Notes: a model not told the origin generated them from the letters alone. Positions 7,604 to 16,849 are shown, numbered from the stretch's first letter. The stretch is DNA of 64,000 nt from JABDBE01 sp963832245 (GCA_963832245.1 CAWHTG010000002.1:806001-870000), one strand, 5' to 3'. Numbers and translations are program-made.

Positions 7604-10015
7604 TTATGGGCCCTCCACCACCACAGAAAAATCCGTCCCCTCCCAATGTTGCTCCCGCAGCCAGTAGAATGTGAACACGATTTCGCTGCCTGCGGACAAT
7701 CGGTCGCTCGGAAGATCCGCCACAAAGGTGCCAAAACCCGTGTCCCGAGTATTCATGTCTGCTACACCTTGCCAGCCATTGAATCCGTAGTGAACCACCG
7801 CCGGCTGCGTCAGCACAAACCGCAACTTCTTACCTTGCGGCATGGATCGGCACCGGTTGTTGAAGCGCCAGGCAAAGTACACAGACTTTTTTTTATCGAT
7901 CAGGTAGCGCCGCACCGTCTGCGGCGGCTGATCGAAAATCTTTCCCTCCCGCAGCGAGCGCCGCAGCTTGATGTACTCCGAGTGCGCCCACACCAGCGGA
8001 CACGCCGACCCGGTGGGCTTGCCCGCAAATAATTCCCGCGCCGGGATGTCGGTCGCATCCCAAACCTGCTCGGGAATCAAACGCCCTCCTTCGGTGGAAA
8101 ACTCCATCACCCGCAAAAGCTCGTCCGCAACTCCTGGACGGCCCGCGGCGATTTCGTAATGCGCCCGCTCGCCCGCCAGCAACGGCCAGGGCCGACCGAT
8201 TCCGCTGCCATCGAAAGGCGATCCATCTTCATGCTCCCCGTAGCCGTCGCCGTTGTAGCGATACCAGCAGGGGCCTTGCGGCAACTTCACCCGCAACAGC
8301 GCATCGATGACCTTTATCGTATTCAAGATTCGCGGATCATCCGCCGCCCGCAATCCGAATCGCACCAGCGCCAGCGCATCCGGGCTGATGACATGAATCG
8401 CTGGCTCCGAGCTTTGTCCCGGAGGCCGATTTTTTATAGGCACAAATCCCTCCGCCGGAGACCGCGCGCAGTCCGTCTCCGGGGGCGCAATGCGGACGTA
8501 ATAACCATCCACTCCAATCTGCCGTGCCAGGTCCGTGTTAGCGGCATACGTCCAGCGTTCAATGTTGTCATTCCAATTGTCCGCCGTCTCCCGCAAGTAC
8601 TCAGCAACCGCTTTCTCCCCCTGCACGTCCGCAATATCCGCCGCCGCCAGCAGTCCAGAGACTTCCACCGCCAGCGTGAACGGCGAATAACCCGCATCTT
8701 CTTCCCAGCGATCCTGCTGCGTGACTGGACCATTGCGCACCAGAAACCCGGCCGCGCGAGAAACCAACGTCCACCAGCGTGAGAGCTTGCCTAAGACCGC
8801 AGGACAATCCCGGCGCAAGCAATCCACCAGCAGAATAGGAAACGCGGCCTCATCCATCTGCAGCCCGTTCCAGTACGGACGCCCATCCAACCACATGTTC
8901 TGCGCCCAATGTCCGTCGGCTTCCTGGGTGGATTCAAGATAGCGAAGCACGCGCACGGCGTCGGCCTCCGCCCCGGCTGCCAGGAATCCGAATGCGGTTT
9001 CCACCAGATCGCGCGGCCAGACCAAATGATATCCGCCAAGATCCTCATCGCCTTTATTAAATCCCCACGGGATTGAAAGACTCGCAATCACCCCTCCCAG
9101 AAAGTCTTTCGATTCGTGAGTCCGCAGCATGGCCACACTGGCGCGGTAGAGGTCCCGCTCCCGCGGACGTCCCGCCTCCTCCAATTCCATCAGACTCTTG
9201 TGCCAGGTTTCCCACTGCTCCACATAGTGGTGACGCAACTCTTCGTAGGGTTCAAGCAAGCTCGATCGCGCCTGTTGTCCAGCCTCCGACCACATGGCCC
9301 CGAACCCCAGAGCCAGCACGAACTCCCCGCTGCACGCTTCCAGATCAATTTCTCCGGTCAGCGCGATGTTGCCGTTCTCCGCCCGCGTGTAATCCGAGCT
9401 CATCTGGAAATTTTTCGACAGATCCTGCCAGCCGTCGGAGTACCCAACAAATCCCACAGACATCTTCTTCCACGGAGTCGAGCAGCCAAAGGCTAGCGCG
9501 CAGTCATCGCGCTCCGCAAACAGCATAGGCACGCTCTTATAATCCCCCACCCAGCCAGTGTTGTCGTGCCCGCAATTGGCAAGGTGCGGAGAAAGCAAGG
9601 CGTAAAGATGATAGTTGGCAAGCGTCCCGTGCAACGGAATAAAGCGAACCCTCTGCAGCACGACGTTGCGATACGGATCCGTCAAAACTTCCTTGTCAAT
9701 CCGATATCGTCCCTGCGTCTCCGTATTGGTCAACTCAAAGGCAGGAACGCCGGGCGCGACCGGAATATTCTCGAAGGTGCAGTGCCGTTTCTCTTCGGAG
9801 AAAAACTCCCGGCCATCGGTTACGATGAGTCCCATATCGCGCGTGCAGGCCTGGTCCACGCGCGGGTAATAAACCTCGTTCAGGATGCCGTGGCTGGTGG
9901 TAAACCACACCCGGCTATGCTGATTCAGAGCTGTGCCAACGCCGCTCTTTGCACTCGACGTCCAGCGCGGTGGAATCCCCGGCCAACCCGGAGCGTAACG
10001 TTCTGTGTCACTCAA
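7604..10015 (-). CDS. GH15 glucoamylase / glucodextranase-like glucan 1,4-alpha-glucosidase
   Basis: 803 residues. The N-terminal part (about 1-280) is the beta-sandwich 'glucodextranase N' type, and an (alpha/alpha)6 GH15 barrel covers about 290-700. Around residue 387 QMDEAAFPILL lines the active site. Catalytic acids are expected at the WEEDAGYSP motif (Glu438/439, general acid) and PEQVWD (Glu649, general base), both present. The C-terminal 100 residues look like a further beta domain. There is no evident signal peptide, so the enzyme may act in the cytoplasm on glycogen- or maltodextrin-derived glucans. Convergent with the phosphatase gene; the pcm gene starts divergently about 120 bases upstream. 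Exact linkage specificity (alpha-1,4 or alpha-1,6) cannot be told. Confidence 0.9.
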   Translation of the reverse strand: MSDTERYAPGWPGIPPRWTSSAKSGVGTALNQHSRVWFTTSHGILNEVYYPRVDQACTRDMGLIVTDGREFFSEEKRHCTFENIPVAPGVPAFELTNTETQGRYRIDKEVLTDPYRNVVLQRVRFIPLHGTLANYHLYALLSPHLANCGHDNTGWVGDYKSVPMLFAERDDCALAFGCSTPWKKMSVGFVGYSDGWQDLSKNFQMSSDYTRAENGNIALTGEIDLEACSGEFVLALGFGAMWSEAGQQARSSLLEPYEELRHHYVEQWETWHKSLMELEEAGRPRERDLYRASVAMLRTHESKDFLGGVIASLSIPWGFNKGDEDLGGYHLVWPRDLVETAFGFLAAGAEADAVRVLRYLESTQEADGHWAQNMWLDGRPYWNGLQMDEAAFPILLVDCLRRDCPAVLGKLSRWWTLVSRAAGFLVRNGPVTQQDRWEEDAGYSPFTLAVEVSGLLAAADIADVQGEKAVAEYLRETADNWNDNIERWTYAANTDLARQIGVDGYYVRIAPPETDCARSPAEGFVPIKNRPPGQSSEPAIHVISPDALALVRFGLRAADDPRILNTIKVIDALLRVKLPQGPCWYRYNGDGYGEHEDGSPFDGSGIGRPWPLLAGERAHYEIAAGRPGVADELLRVMEFSTEGGRLIPEQVWDATDIPARELFAGKPTGSACPLVWAHSEYIKLRRSLREGKIFDQPPQTVRRYLIDKKKSVYFAWRFNNRCRSMPQGKKLRFVLTQPAVVHYGFNGWQGVADMNTRDTGFGTFVADLPSDRLSAGSEIVFTFYWLREQHWEGTDFSVVVEGP

Positions 10016-10133
10016 TTTTTCTATCCTCGGGAGTTCTCAATGGATGGTACTAGAAACGCAAATGAAAGAGATTCGGCAGAGGCAGTTAAGATTCGCGTTA
10101 TTCTGGAAGCTGATGGACAATATTGAGCCAATC

Positions 10134-10799
10134 ATGGACGATACCCAGACCGACTCCTTCCTCGCGCAACGCCGCAGTATGGTGGAGTCGCAACTGCGTG
10201 CCCGCGGTATCCGGGACGAGCGCGTGCTAAGCGCTATGTTTCTTGTTCCCCGTCACGAATTCGTTTCGGCGGAGTATCGCGACCAGGCCCACGAAGATCA
10301 CCCTATTCCGATCGGCGAGGGCCAGACCCTTTCGCAACCGTACATCGTCGCGATTATGTTGGAAGCTTTGGCGCTCAAGCCCACGGATACGGTTCTGGAA
10401 GTCGGCACCGGGTCCGGCTATCAAACCGCTCTGCTCGCGGAACTCGCTCGGCAAGTTTATTCAGTGGAACGCCACGTATCGCTAGCCCGCACTGCGCAGG
10501 CTACACTCGTCCGTCTCGGCTACACCAATGTCGAAGTCGTGCTCGGCGACGGCAGCCACGGCCTTCCCGAACGCGCACCCTTCGACGCCATCATAGTTTC
10601 CGCAGCCGCGCCCCAGATTCCCCCGCCATTGTTTGCACAACTGCGCGAGGGCGGACGCATGGTGATTCCGGTCGGTCCCGCCCATGCCCAGGAGTTGCAG
10701 CTAGTGCGCAAGCAGGCAGGCAAACCCGTGATCGCCAACCTGGAGGGATGCCGATTCGTCCCACTGATCGGTAGCGAAGGATATCCTTCGGGATGGTAG
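10134..10799 (+). CDS. pcm: Protein-L-isoaspartate O-methyltransferase
   Basis: A 221-residue SAM-dependent methyltransferase of the PCMT family, which methylates isoaspartyl residues in damaged proteins to start their repair. Conserved stretches are RGI.DERVL.AM near residues 24-35, GEGQTLSQPY (62-70) and the SAM motif VLEVGTGSGYQTALL (87-101). I choose ATG 10134 because the family begins close to this point; an open frame extends upstream to 10005 across the GH15 start but has no homology-like features. It is followed 85 bases later by a prenyltransferase gene in the same direction. Cytosolic. Confidence 0.92.
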   Translation: MDDTQTDSFLAQRRSMVESQLRARGIRDERVLSAMFLVPRHEFVSAEYRDQAHEDHPIPIGEGQTLSQPYIVAIMLEALALKPTDTVLEVGTGSGYQTALLAELARQVYSVERHVSLARTAQATLVRLGYTNVEVVLGDGSHGLPERAPFDAIIVSAAAPQIPPPLFAQLREGGRMVIPVGPAHAQELQLVRKQAGKPVIANLEGCRFVPLIGSEGYPSGW

Positions 10800-10884
10800 A
10801 CACCGGCCACTCGTCCCGTGGCGCCTGCAGATTTTTTCTGAGAACTGACCACAGACAACCGAGAACTGCCTTTACAATTTAGGT

Positions 10885-11748
10885 GTGCCCGTTCTTCACC
10901 ACCTCCGCGTCACTTTAGAAATGATCAAGTGGGAGCACTCCATTTTCATGCTTCCATTCGCTCTCTGCGGAGCTATGCTGGCGGCCAACGGCCTGCCCAG
11001 CGCCCATGCGCTGGCCTGGATCATCGTCGCCATGGTTACGGCTCGATCAGCGGCCATGGCTTTCAATCGTCTAGCAGATGCTTCGCTCGATGCCGCCAAC
11101 CCGCGGACGCAAGCACGCGCCCTTCCTGCCGGCACACTCACTCCCAGCTTCGTGATCACATTCGTTCTGGTTTCCTGCGTGCTTTTTGTTTTTGCTGCGT
11201 CCCAGCTCAATCGGCTGTCATTCATTCTTTCTCCGTTCGCACTGGCTATAGTTTTGTTGTACTCCTACACCAAACGGTTCACTCGCTGGTCTCACCTGGT
11301 CTTAGGATTTGCCATGGGCATCGCACCCTCCGCCGCCTGGATCGCCGTCCGCGGCGCGCTTGATCCTAGAATCCTCCTGCTAACCGCCGCTGTAACCTTC
11401 TGGGGCGGCGGCTTCGACGTGCTCTACGCTTGCCAGGATTACGAATTCGATCAGCGTGCCGGGCTGCATTCCATTCCGCGCTACTGCGGTATTGGCAAGT
11501 CACTGTGGATCGCACGGCTCTTCCATTTCGTAATGATTCTCTTACTGGTCAGCGTGGTTGCCGCCTTCGGATTAGGCAAGCTCGCAATCGCGGGCGTTGT
11601 AGCCGTGGCTTTGCTTCTCACCTATGAACATTCTCTGGTGTCGGCCCATGACCTCTCGAAACTCAACGCCGCGTTCTTTACCACGAATGGCGTGATCTCG
11701 GTGGTGTTCTTCTTCTTCGTCGCTGGAGACCTGTTGTTGCGGCGGTGA
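10885..11748 (+). CDS. mqnP: UbiA-like polyprenyltransferase (MqnP-type)
   Basis: 287 residues with 8-9 membrane helices. The first aspartate motif N61RLADASLDAANPRTQAR and the second D178VLYACQDYEFDQRAG bind Mg2+ and the prenyl diphosphate in UbiA enzymes. The spacing and the ANPRT.AR.LPAG segment fit the 'UbiA-like, MqnP' branch that prenylates the dihydroxynaphthoate of the futalosine menaquinone pathway rather than 4-hydroxybenzoate. The start is GTG 10885; another GTG two bases upstream is out of frame. Other menaquinone genes are not in the window, so the branch assignment is by sequence feel and should be held loosely, while the UbiA family call is firm. Confidence 0.85.
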   Translation: MPVLHHLRVTLEMIKWEHSIFMLPFALCGAMLAANGLPSAHALAWIIVAMVTARSAAMAFNRLADASLDAANPRTQARALPAGTLTPSFVITFVLVSCVLFVFAASQLNRLSFILSPFALAIVLLYSYTKRFTRWSHLVLGFAMGIAPSAAWIAVRGALDPRILLLTAAVTFWGGGFDVLYACQDYEFDQRAGLHSIPRYCGIGKSLWIARLFHFVMILLLVSVVAAFGLGKLAIAGVVAVALLLTYEHSLVSAHDLSKLNAAFFTTNGVISVVFFFFVAGDLLLRR

Positions 11749-11809
11749 AGCCGACTGAGGAGCTGCTCAAACGAAAAGCGCGTCCACCTTTTCTTCGCAT
11801 CGACGAGAT

Positions 11810-13075
11810 TTGAATGGATCGCCGGCAAACCACCGGTCCGCGTGGATATTCCAACTTAGCCCGTCGGAGCGAAACACTCTAGTCGCTACTTTCGGCGGTT
11901 GGACCCTAGATGGCCTGGACGTCATGGCGTACAGCTTTGTCATCCCTAGCCTGATTACCGCGTGGCACATCAGTAAAGGCGAAGCCGGTCTGCTGGCAGC
12001 GGTTGTGCTCGTCATCTCTGCGATCGGCGGTTGGCTTGCCGGTTTACTGTCGGACGGATTCGGACGCGCCCGCGTCCTGCAAATTACGATTGTCTGGTTT
12101 GCCTTCTTCACCTTTCTCAGCGGATTCACCAATTCCTTCTGGCAACTGCTTGTGACCCGAGGCTTGCAAGGTCTGGGTTTTGGCGGAGAGTGGGCCGTTG
12201 GGTCGGTCCTTATCGGCGAAGCCATCCGGGCCCAGCATCGCGGCAAGGCGGTCGGCACGGTGCAAGGTGGATGGGCCATCGGCTGGGGCTTGGCCGCCAT
12301 TTTCTACACCGTGCTGTTTTCCGTGCTGCCGGCGGCCATCGCCTGGCGGGCCATGTTCTGGATCGGCATCTTGCCGGCGCTGCTGGTATTTTATATCCGG
12401 CGTTACGTGCCCGAGCCGACTGTCTATAGCCAGACACGCCAGCAGCTAGCAATATCGGGTGAGCAAAGCCACTTCCTCGAAATCTTCAGCCCCGGGCTTG
12501 TGAGAATCACAATATTGACCACGCTCATGGCTACAGGTGCACAGGGCGGCTATTACGCAATTACGACTTGGCTGCCGACCTACCTGAAAACCACGCGTGG
12601 GCTCTCGGTGTTGAACACCGGAGGCTATCTCTTCGTCGTGATTGCTGGTTCGTTCGTCGGCTACATGATCAGCGCTTACCTGACCGACCGGCTGGGGCGC
12701 AAACGGACGCTCATAATTTTTGCTGTGTCCTCGTTTGTGACGATTGCTCTCTATACTTATCTGCCCATCAGCAACCACGTCATGCTGGTGCTCGGATTCC
12801 CTCTGGGGTATTTCGCCTCCGGCTCGTTCAGCCCCATGGGATCATTCCTGACCGAGCTGTTCCCCACCCGCGTGCGCGGATCGGCTCAGGGCTTTGCCTA
12901 TAACTTCGGTCGCGGAGTGGGCGCGCTATTCCCCACATTGGTCGGCTACCTTAGCGCGCGCCTTTCCCTCGGACATGCGATTGCCCTCTTCGCGATTACC
13001 GCATACCTGGCCATGATCATTGCAGTTGTCTTGCTGCCGGAGACGCAGGGGATAGAATTGAGCGTCGCTGACTGA
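11810..13075 (+). CDS. MFS transporter, aromatic acid / sialic acid (SHS/AAHS-like) type
   Basis: 421 residues and 12 predicted membrane helices. The first helix carries GGWTLDGLDVMAY, where the acidic pair is typical of the sugar/carboxylate:H+ symporter branches (AAHS, SHS). The loop-2 motif A is GLLSDGFGRAR (about 77-87), repeated in the second half as TDRLGRKRT. Proton-driven uptake of a carboxylate is therefore likely, but the substrate is not readable. The start appears to be TTG 11810, since the nearby ATG at 11814 is out of frame. It follows the prenyltransferase by 61 bases, but shared function is not evident. Confidence 0.85.
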   Translation: MNGSPANHRSAWIFQLSPSERNTLVATFGGWTLDGLDVMAYSFVIPSLITAWHISKGEAGLLAAVVLVISAIGGWLAGLLSDGFGRARVLQITIVWFAFFTFLSGFTNSFWQLLVTRGLQGLGFGGEWAVGSVLIGEAIRAQHRGKAVGTVQGGWAIGWGLAAIFYTVLFSVLPAAIAWRAMFWIGILPALLVFYIRRYVPEPTVYSQTRQQLAISGEQSHFLEIFSPGLVRITILTTLMATGAQGGYYAITTWLPTYLKTTRGLSVLNTGGYLFVVIAGSFVGYMISAYLTDRLGRKRTLIIFAVSSFVTIALYTYLPISNHVMLVLGFPLGYFASGSFSPMGSFLTELFPTRVRGSAQGFAYNFGRGVGALFPTLVGYLSARLSLGHAIALFAITAYLAMIIAVVLLPETQGIELSVAD

Positions 13076-13114
13076 GTCGGCACCACTTCGGCGGGTCCTT
13101 AGCATCGGCAGCTT

Positions 13115-13176
13115 GAGACGTAGCAAGCTACGTCTCTACAGAGGAAGGCTGCGGAGACGTTGCTTGCAACGTCTCC
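13115..13176. repeat. Paired short palindromes (REP/BIME-like), copy A
   Basis: Two perfect palindromes stand 16 bases apart. The first (13115-13136) has arms GAGACGTAGC/GCTACGTCTC around AA; the second (13153-13176) has arms GGAGACGTTGC/GCAACGTCTCC around TT. The first is bordered by TCTACAG, the complement of the CTGTAGA head seen at the two other sites. The pair lies between the convergent MFS and secreted-protein genes. Confidence 0.8.
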
Positions 13177-13258
13177 GTTTTGGACTTTTTCAGCAGCCTG
13201 TTTCCGCTGCGTACGAACCCGGTTTTGAAAAATGCGGGTAGCGAGCCCGGGCAAACCT

Positions 13259-14425
13259 CTAGTAAGCGAAGGACCGGATGCCGGTTGGGTCATCCACAAA
13301 ACCAATCCGGTTCTTCGGGTTAAGCGCAATGTGCACGGGAATCACAGTCGCCACGTTCGAAAAACTGAATCCGTTCAGGGTTTTTCGCACGTTGCCCTTG
13401 GCGTCATAAACATAAATTGAGCTGCCGCTTTGCGCCGAACTTGAATTGGGTTGGGCGATCAGGAACAGCTTGTGGATGGGGTCGTATTCGACATCCGCGC
13501 CGCTGAAGAATTGTTGTCCACCGGAACCCGGTAATTGCACGCTGAAACCCGTCTCTGTCTTCAGGTCGTAAAATTCTACGCTGGCGTCATCTTCGGTCGT
13601 GGTGCATGCAATGCCGTCTGCCGAGTCGACGGCTATGCCATTAACAAAGCCAAATCCGACACCGGTAAACTCTTTGAAACTGCCCTTGGCGAGATCAGCT
13701 ACGCCGATGACGGGCAAGCAGCCAAAGCATCCGTTGCCTCCACCCAGCACCGCCTGATTCGTTTTGCTATCAAATGCGATGGGCGGAGGCACGCTGGCAA
13801 AATTATTGGAGTCCGTGATCTTGACGATGGGACCGAACGTATTGGCCGCGACGTCAGAGCTGAAGACGTTAGGAATGAAGTTCCCACCGTTATCGTAGGC
13901 AAAGACCGCAACGCTGGGAACGCCCTGGCTGCGGCTGACTCCTGCTGGCATGATCAGGTGCCCGGTTCCGAGAGGCGGGGTCCACAGGCCGGTGAATTTA
14001 TTCGAGTCCAGTGGATTCAAAGTGTGAAACGTGCGCTTGACGTGCAGAAAGCTGATTACATGCTCGCGCTCGACTAATCCGACGCTGTGTCCAACAACTC
14101 CCATGGTTACGAAGTCGTCTTGCGTTTCTGTTTTTATCACTACGTTAAGAATCTTTCCGGTCTTCTGGTCAAAGGTTTCTACCGCCGCCAGAACATTCCC
14201 GTTGGATAGGTCTTGCGCCTCGCTCAGTATGCCTTCAGTGCCGTTCTGGTCGATATCAAATCCGAAGATTTGACCGTGAAATTTGCTGTGGACGATGATG
14301 CTTCCCGGTTGGGCAAGACCATCCCGGCGGGGGGCAGACTGAGCGGCGGCGAAACAGGAAAGTCCGAGCAAAGCTGACGCAATAAAGCGGCGTAGCAGGC
14401 AAGATGGCGAGTGTCTCTCTTGCAT
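13259..14425 (-). CDS. Secreted propeller-like protein of unknown function
   Basis: 388 residues with a signal peptide (RR near residue 12, hydrophobic core, then CFAAAQS). The mature part is rich in short beta-strand blocks such as GHSVGLVEREH, VGVADLAKGSF and IAVDSADG, which look like blades of a six- or seven-bladed beta-propeller. One CFGC motif sits near residue 235. It resembles the many exported NHL/TIGR03118-type proteins of acidobacteria, but I cannot name a family with certainty. Convergent with the MFS gene; the paired palindromes lie between them. No catalytic site is evident. Confidence 0.7.
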   Translation of the reverse strand: MQERHSPSCLLRRFIASALLGLSCFAAAQSAPRRDGLAQPGSIIVHSKFHGQIFGFDIDQNGTEGILSEAQDLSNGNVLAAVETFDQKTGKILNVVIKTETQDDFVTMGVVGHSVGLVEREHVISFLHVKRTFHTLNPLDSNKFTGLWTPPLGTGHLIMPAGVSRSQGVPSVAVFAYDNGGNFIPNVFSSDVAANTFGPIVKITDSNNFASVPPPIAFDSKTNQAVLGGGNGCFGCLPVIGVADLAKGSFKEFTGVGFGFVNGIAVDSADGIACTTTEDDASVEFYDLKTETGFSVQLPGSGGQQFFSGADVEYDPIHKLFLIAQPNSSSAQSGSSIYVYDAKGNVRKTLNGFSFSNVATVIPVHIALNPKNRIGFVDDPTGIRSFAY

Positions 14426-14561
14426 TCAGACTCCGAATCTCAGGATGGATTTTCCGCGAAAGCGGGCGGTCGAAACCGCGTATGCAGGCTAGATCAACGG
14501 TGTCAGGAGCTTGTCACTGCTACGTCAGAGATTTGTAAAATCTTTGCGCTGCGATTCGGGT

Positions 14562-14996
14562 TTAATCTTCGTCCAGATATTCACCGGGCACATCATCCTC
14601 CGGCACTTCGTGCGTGCGGACCTCCTTTTCATCGGCGCTGTCGGCGTCTTCCACGCCCATGACTGCGTCCGCCTCGAACGAATTTCCTTCTTCGAGCAAT
14701 TCTTCGACGCTCTCCGAATCCGCGGCCTCCCGCCGGGACAAGCCCTGTAAATCTCCCGACTGTTCGCCTGAATGAGATCCCGGACCTGTGAGTGAGAGCG
14801 CCAGATCATCCCGACGCCCGCCCCTGTTCCGAGTCTGCTTCTTAGGCGAGACCTTCTTTTTCTTAGCTTTCTTCGGCGCAAGCTTCCTCGCAGACTTCTT
14901 GGGAGGTTTCACCGCCTTCCCGCGTGTTGCTTTTTTGCGGGCGGTTTTCTTCTTCGACTTCGTCAACTTCTTCCCGGTTTTCTTTTTCGTGGCCAT
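14562..14996 (-). CDS. Bipolar Lys/Ala-rich (histone H1-like) and acidic protein
   Basis: 144 residues. The first 60 are dominated by Lys, Ala, Pro and Thr (KKKTARKKATRGK-like runs), resembling H1-type DNA-binding tails of bacteria. The last 80 are acidic and predicted mostly helical, with SGDLQGLSRREAADSESVEELLEEGNSFEA-like content in pieces and a DVPGEYLDED end. The basic half could bind DNA or RNA and the acidic half protein or metal. The composition is coding-like and the gene stands alone between two unrelated minus-strand genes, 252 bases upstream of the pirin stop. A conserved acidobacterial family is my impression from the acidic half, not a verified hit. Confidence 0.65.
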   Translation of the reverse strand: MATKKKTGKKLTKSKKKTARKKATRGKAVKPPKKSARKLAPKKAKKKKVSPKKQTRNRGGRRDDLALSLTGPGSHSGEQSGDLQGLSRREAADSESVEELLEEGNSFEADAVMGVEDADSADEKEVRTHEVPEDDVPGEYLDED

Positions 14997-15251
14997 TCGC
15001 GCAGTCTAGCACCGGTGGATGGCTGCTGCAAAGCGGAGGCGGATGGTCAGGCCACAACCCTAATTTGTGTCGAAATCGCCTAAGAAATGATTCGCATTCC
15101 GGAATACCGCAAGAGGACGAGAACCCATCTCGGCATTGCGCATGAAAGCAGAAAGTCGCTCTCGAGTTAACCGCTTCGTCCGACAGTATAGGGTCCATTA
15201 AAGATACGCTCCGCACTGATGATCTGCATGGAGCGATTCTTTAGCGGAGCC

Positions 15252-16157
15252 TCAACGATGTTTAATGAAGGCGCCGGTTTGCAGTTCGGCCATGGCCTGG
15301 CGTAGCTGCTCTTGCGTGTTCATTACGATCGGGCCGTACCATGCCACCGGCTCTTCGATCGGCTTACCCGATACCAGCAGGAAACGGATACCCTCATCGC
15401 CAGCCTGGACGGTGATCTCGTCGCCACGGTCGAACAGTACCAGCGAGTGATTACCGACATCGTACACCGGCGGCGCATCCGGCTTGTCGACCCGCTCGGT
15501 CAGGACCGCGCGGGGATTCGAGGAGTCGCGGAACGTGCCCGAGCCCGCGAACACGTAGGCGAAAGCGTTGCGCGTGGTCTCGATTTTGAGCCGCTTCCGC
15601 TGCCCCGGAGCGGCTGAGACATCGAGATAGTTCGGATCAGCTGCCACCCCTTCGACCGGTCCCCGCTTTCCCCAGAACTCGCCGCAGATGATGCGCACGC
15701 GGGTGCCGTCATCGTCGGTGACCTCGGGAATCGCGCTCGCCGGAATGTCCTGATAGCGCGGGTCGGTCATTTTCAGTGACGCAGGCAAGTTCGCCCATAG
15801 CTGGAAGCCGTGCATGCGTCCATGGGTGTCGCCTTTCGGCATTTCCTGGTGCAGAATGCCGCTGCCCGCCGTCATCCATTGCACATCTCCAGCGGTCATT
15901 TTGCCTTTGTTGCCTAGGCTGTCGCCGTGTTCGACGGAGCCAGCAAGCACATAGGTAATCGTCTCAATCCCGCGGTGGGGATGCCACGGGAATCCCGCGC
16001 GGTAATCGTCCGGATTGTCGTTGCGGAAATCGTCCAGCAGCAGAAATGGATCGAAATCCTTGGTCTTCCCGAAGCCGAAGGCGCGTTGCAGTTTGACGCC
16101 CGCGCCTTCAATGGTCGGCTTCGGTTGAATGATTTGTTTTACTGGACGGAGTGACAT
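15252..16157 (-). CDS. Pirin-family protein (first copy)
   Basis: 301-residue bicupin. The N-terminal cupin has all four iron ligands of pirins: His59 and His61 in FPWHPHRGIET, and His103 and Glu105 in GILHQEMP. The C-terminal cupin ends with VSGKPIEEPVAWYGPIVMNT, as usual. Bacterial pirins act as quercetin dioxygenase-like enzymes or redox-sensing partners; which applies here is not readable. It lies 59 bases downstream of yceI on the same strand, with marR before that, so it is probably the last gene of a MarR-controlled operon. A clear AGGAGG-type site precedes the start. A close paralogue is at 19367-20284. Confidence 0.92.
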   Translation of the reverse strand: MSLRPVKQIIQPKPTIEGAGVKLQRAFGFGKTKDFDPFLLLDDFRNDNPDDYRAGFPWHPHRGIETITYVLAGSVEHGDSLGNKGKMTAGDVQWMTAGSGILHQEMPKGDTHGRMHGFQLWANLPASLKMTDPRYQDIPASAIPEVTDDDGTRVRIICGEFWGKRGPVEGVAADPNYLDVSAAPGQRKRLKIETTRNAFAYVFAGSGTFRDSSNPRAVLTERVDKPDAPPVYDVGNHSLVLFDRGDEITVQAGDEGIRFLLVSGKPIEEPVAWYGPIVMNTQEQLRQAMAELQTGAFIKHR

Positions 16158-16216
16158 AACTCCTCCTTCTTTTATTTTTGCGCTGCGCAGAAGTTTGTGC
16201 CGCGCCGCGAATTTGT

Positions 16217-16777
16217 TCAGGCCTTCACAAACTGGACATCCAGGGTGATGGTCACTTCGTCGCCGACGAGAATGCCTCCGGTTTCAAGCGCGGCATTCCA
16301 GGTCAGGCCGAAGTCCTTGCGGTTGATCTTGGTCGTTGCCGCCACTGCAACTCGAGTATTGCCCCAGGGATCCTTCGCCGGCGGAGTTGGCCCTTCCACG
16401 GAGAAGACCACTTTGCGCGTTACCCCGCGAATGGTCAGGTTGCCCTCGACGGCCAGTTCGCCGTCCCGCACAAGGCGGATGCCTGTGGACTTGAAAGCCA
16501 GGGTAGGGAACTTGTCGACGTCGAAAAAGTCAGCGCTCTTCAAATGCGCATCACGCTGCGGGTCGCGCGTTTCAATCGACGCTGTTTCGACCGACGCGTC
16601 GACATGCGAGCTCGTCAGGTCGGATTCGTCCAGCGTCAACCTTCCCGTGACCTTGGGGAAGTGGCCTTTTACATTCGAGATCATCATGTGCTTAACCTTG
16701 AACTCGGCCACGGAGTGGACCGGGTCGATGTTCCAGGTAGTGGTGGTGGATGTTTGCGGTGTAGCCAATGTGCTCAT
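16217..16777 (-). CDS. yceI: YceI-family lipid-binding protein
   Basis: 186 residues forming the lipocalin-like YceI fold. It starts at residue 15 with WNIDPVHSVAEFKVKHMM and continues with VKGHFPKVTGRL, then SADFFDVDKFPTLAFKS near residue 100, the family hallmarks. YceI proteins bind isoprenoid or amide lipids and are often induced by base, acid or organic stress. No signal peptide is seen, unlike E. coli YceI, so it is probably cytoplasmic. It is the middle gene of marR-yceI-pirin; the upstream gap holds a palindrome overlapping a possible -10 that may be a MarR site. Confidence 0.9.
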   Translation of the reverse strand: MSTLATPQTSTTTTWNIDPVHSVAEFKVKHMMISNVKGHFPKVTGRLTLDESDLTSSHVDASVETASIETRDPQRDAHLKSADFFDVDKFPTLAFKSTGIRLVRDGELAVEGNLTIRGVTRKVVFSVEGPTPPAKDPWGNTRVAVAATTKINRKDFGLTWNAALETGGILVGDEVTITLDVQFVKA

Positions 16778-16807
16778 GGTAGTTCTCCTTTCTCGAGAGT
16801 TAGATGC

Positions 16808-16846
16808 GTTACGACGATAATCGTTGCAACAAATATATGATCACAA
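16808..16846 (-). promoter_or_regulatory. Candidate yceI promoter with MarR-like operator
   Basis: On the minus strand TTGTGA (16841-16846), an 18-base spacer and GATTAT (16817-16822) form a plausible promoter. A 23-base imperfect palindrome (16808-16830, 9 of 11 pairs, core ACGAT-A-ATCGT) covers the -10. The half-site AACGA is shared with the operator of the upstream marR gene. Confidence 0.5.
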
Positions 16847-16849
16847 AAA

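Noticed and set aside
7490..8032. Long plus-strand open frame at the 3' end of the GH15 gene
   Set aside because: It lies antisense to the conserved GH15 C-terminus and is rich in Arg, His and Pro without motifs.
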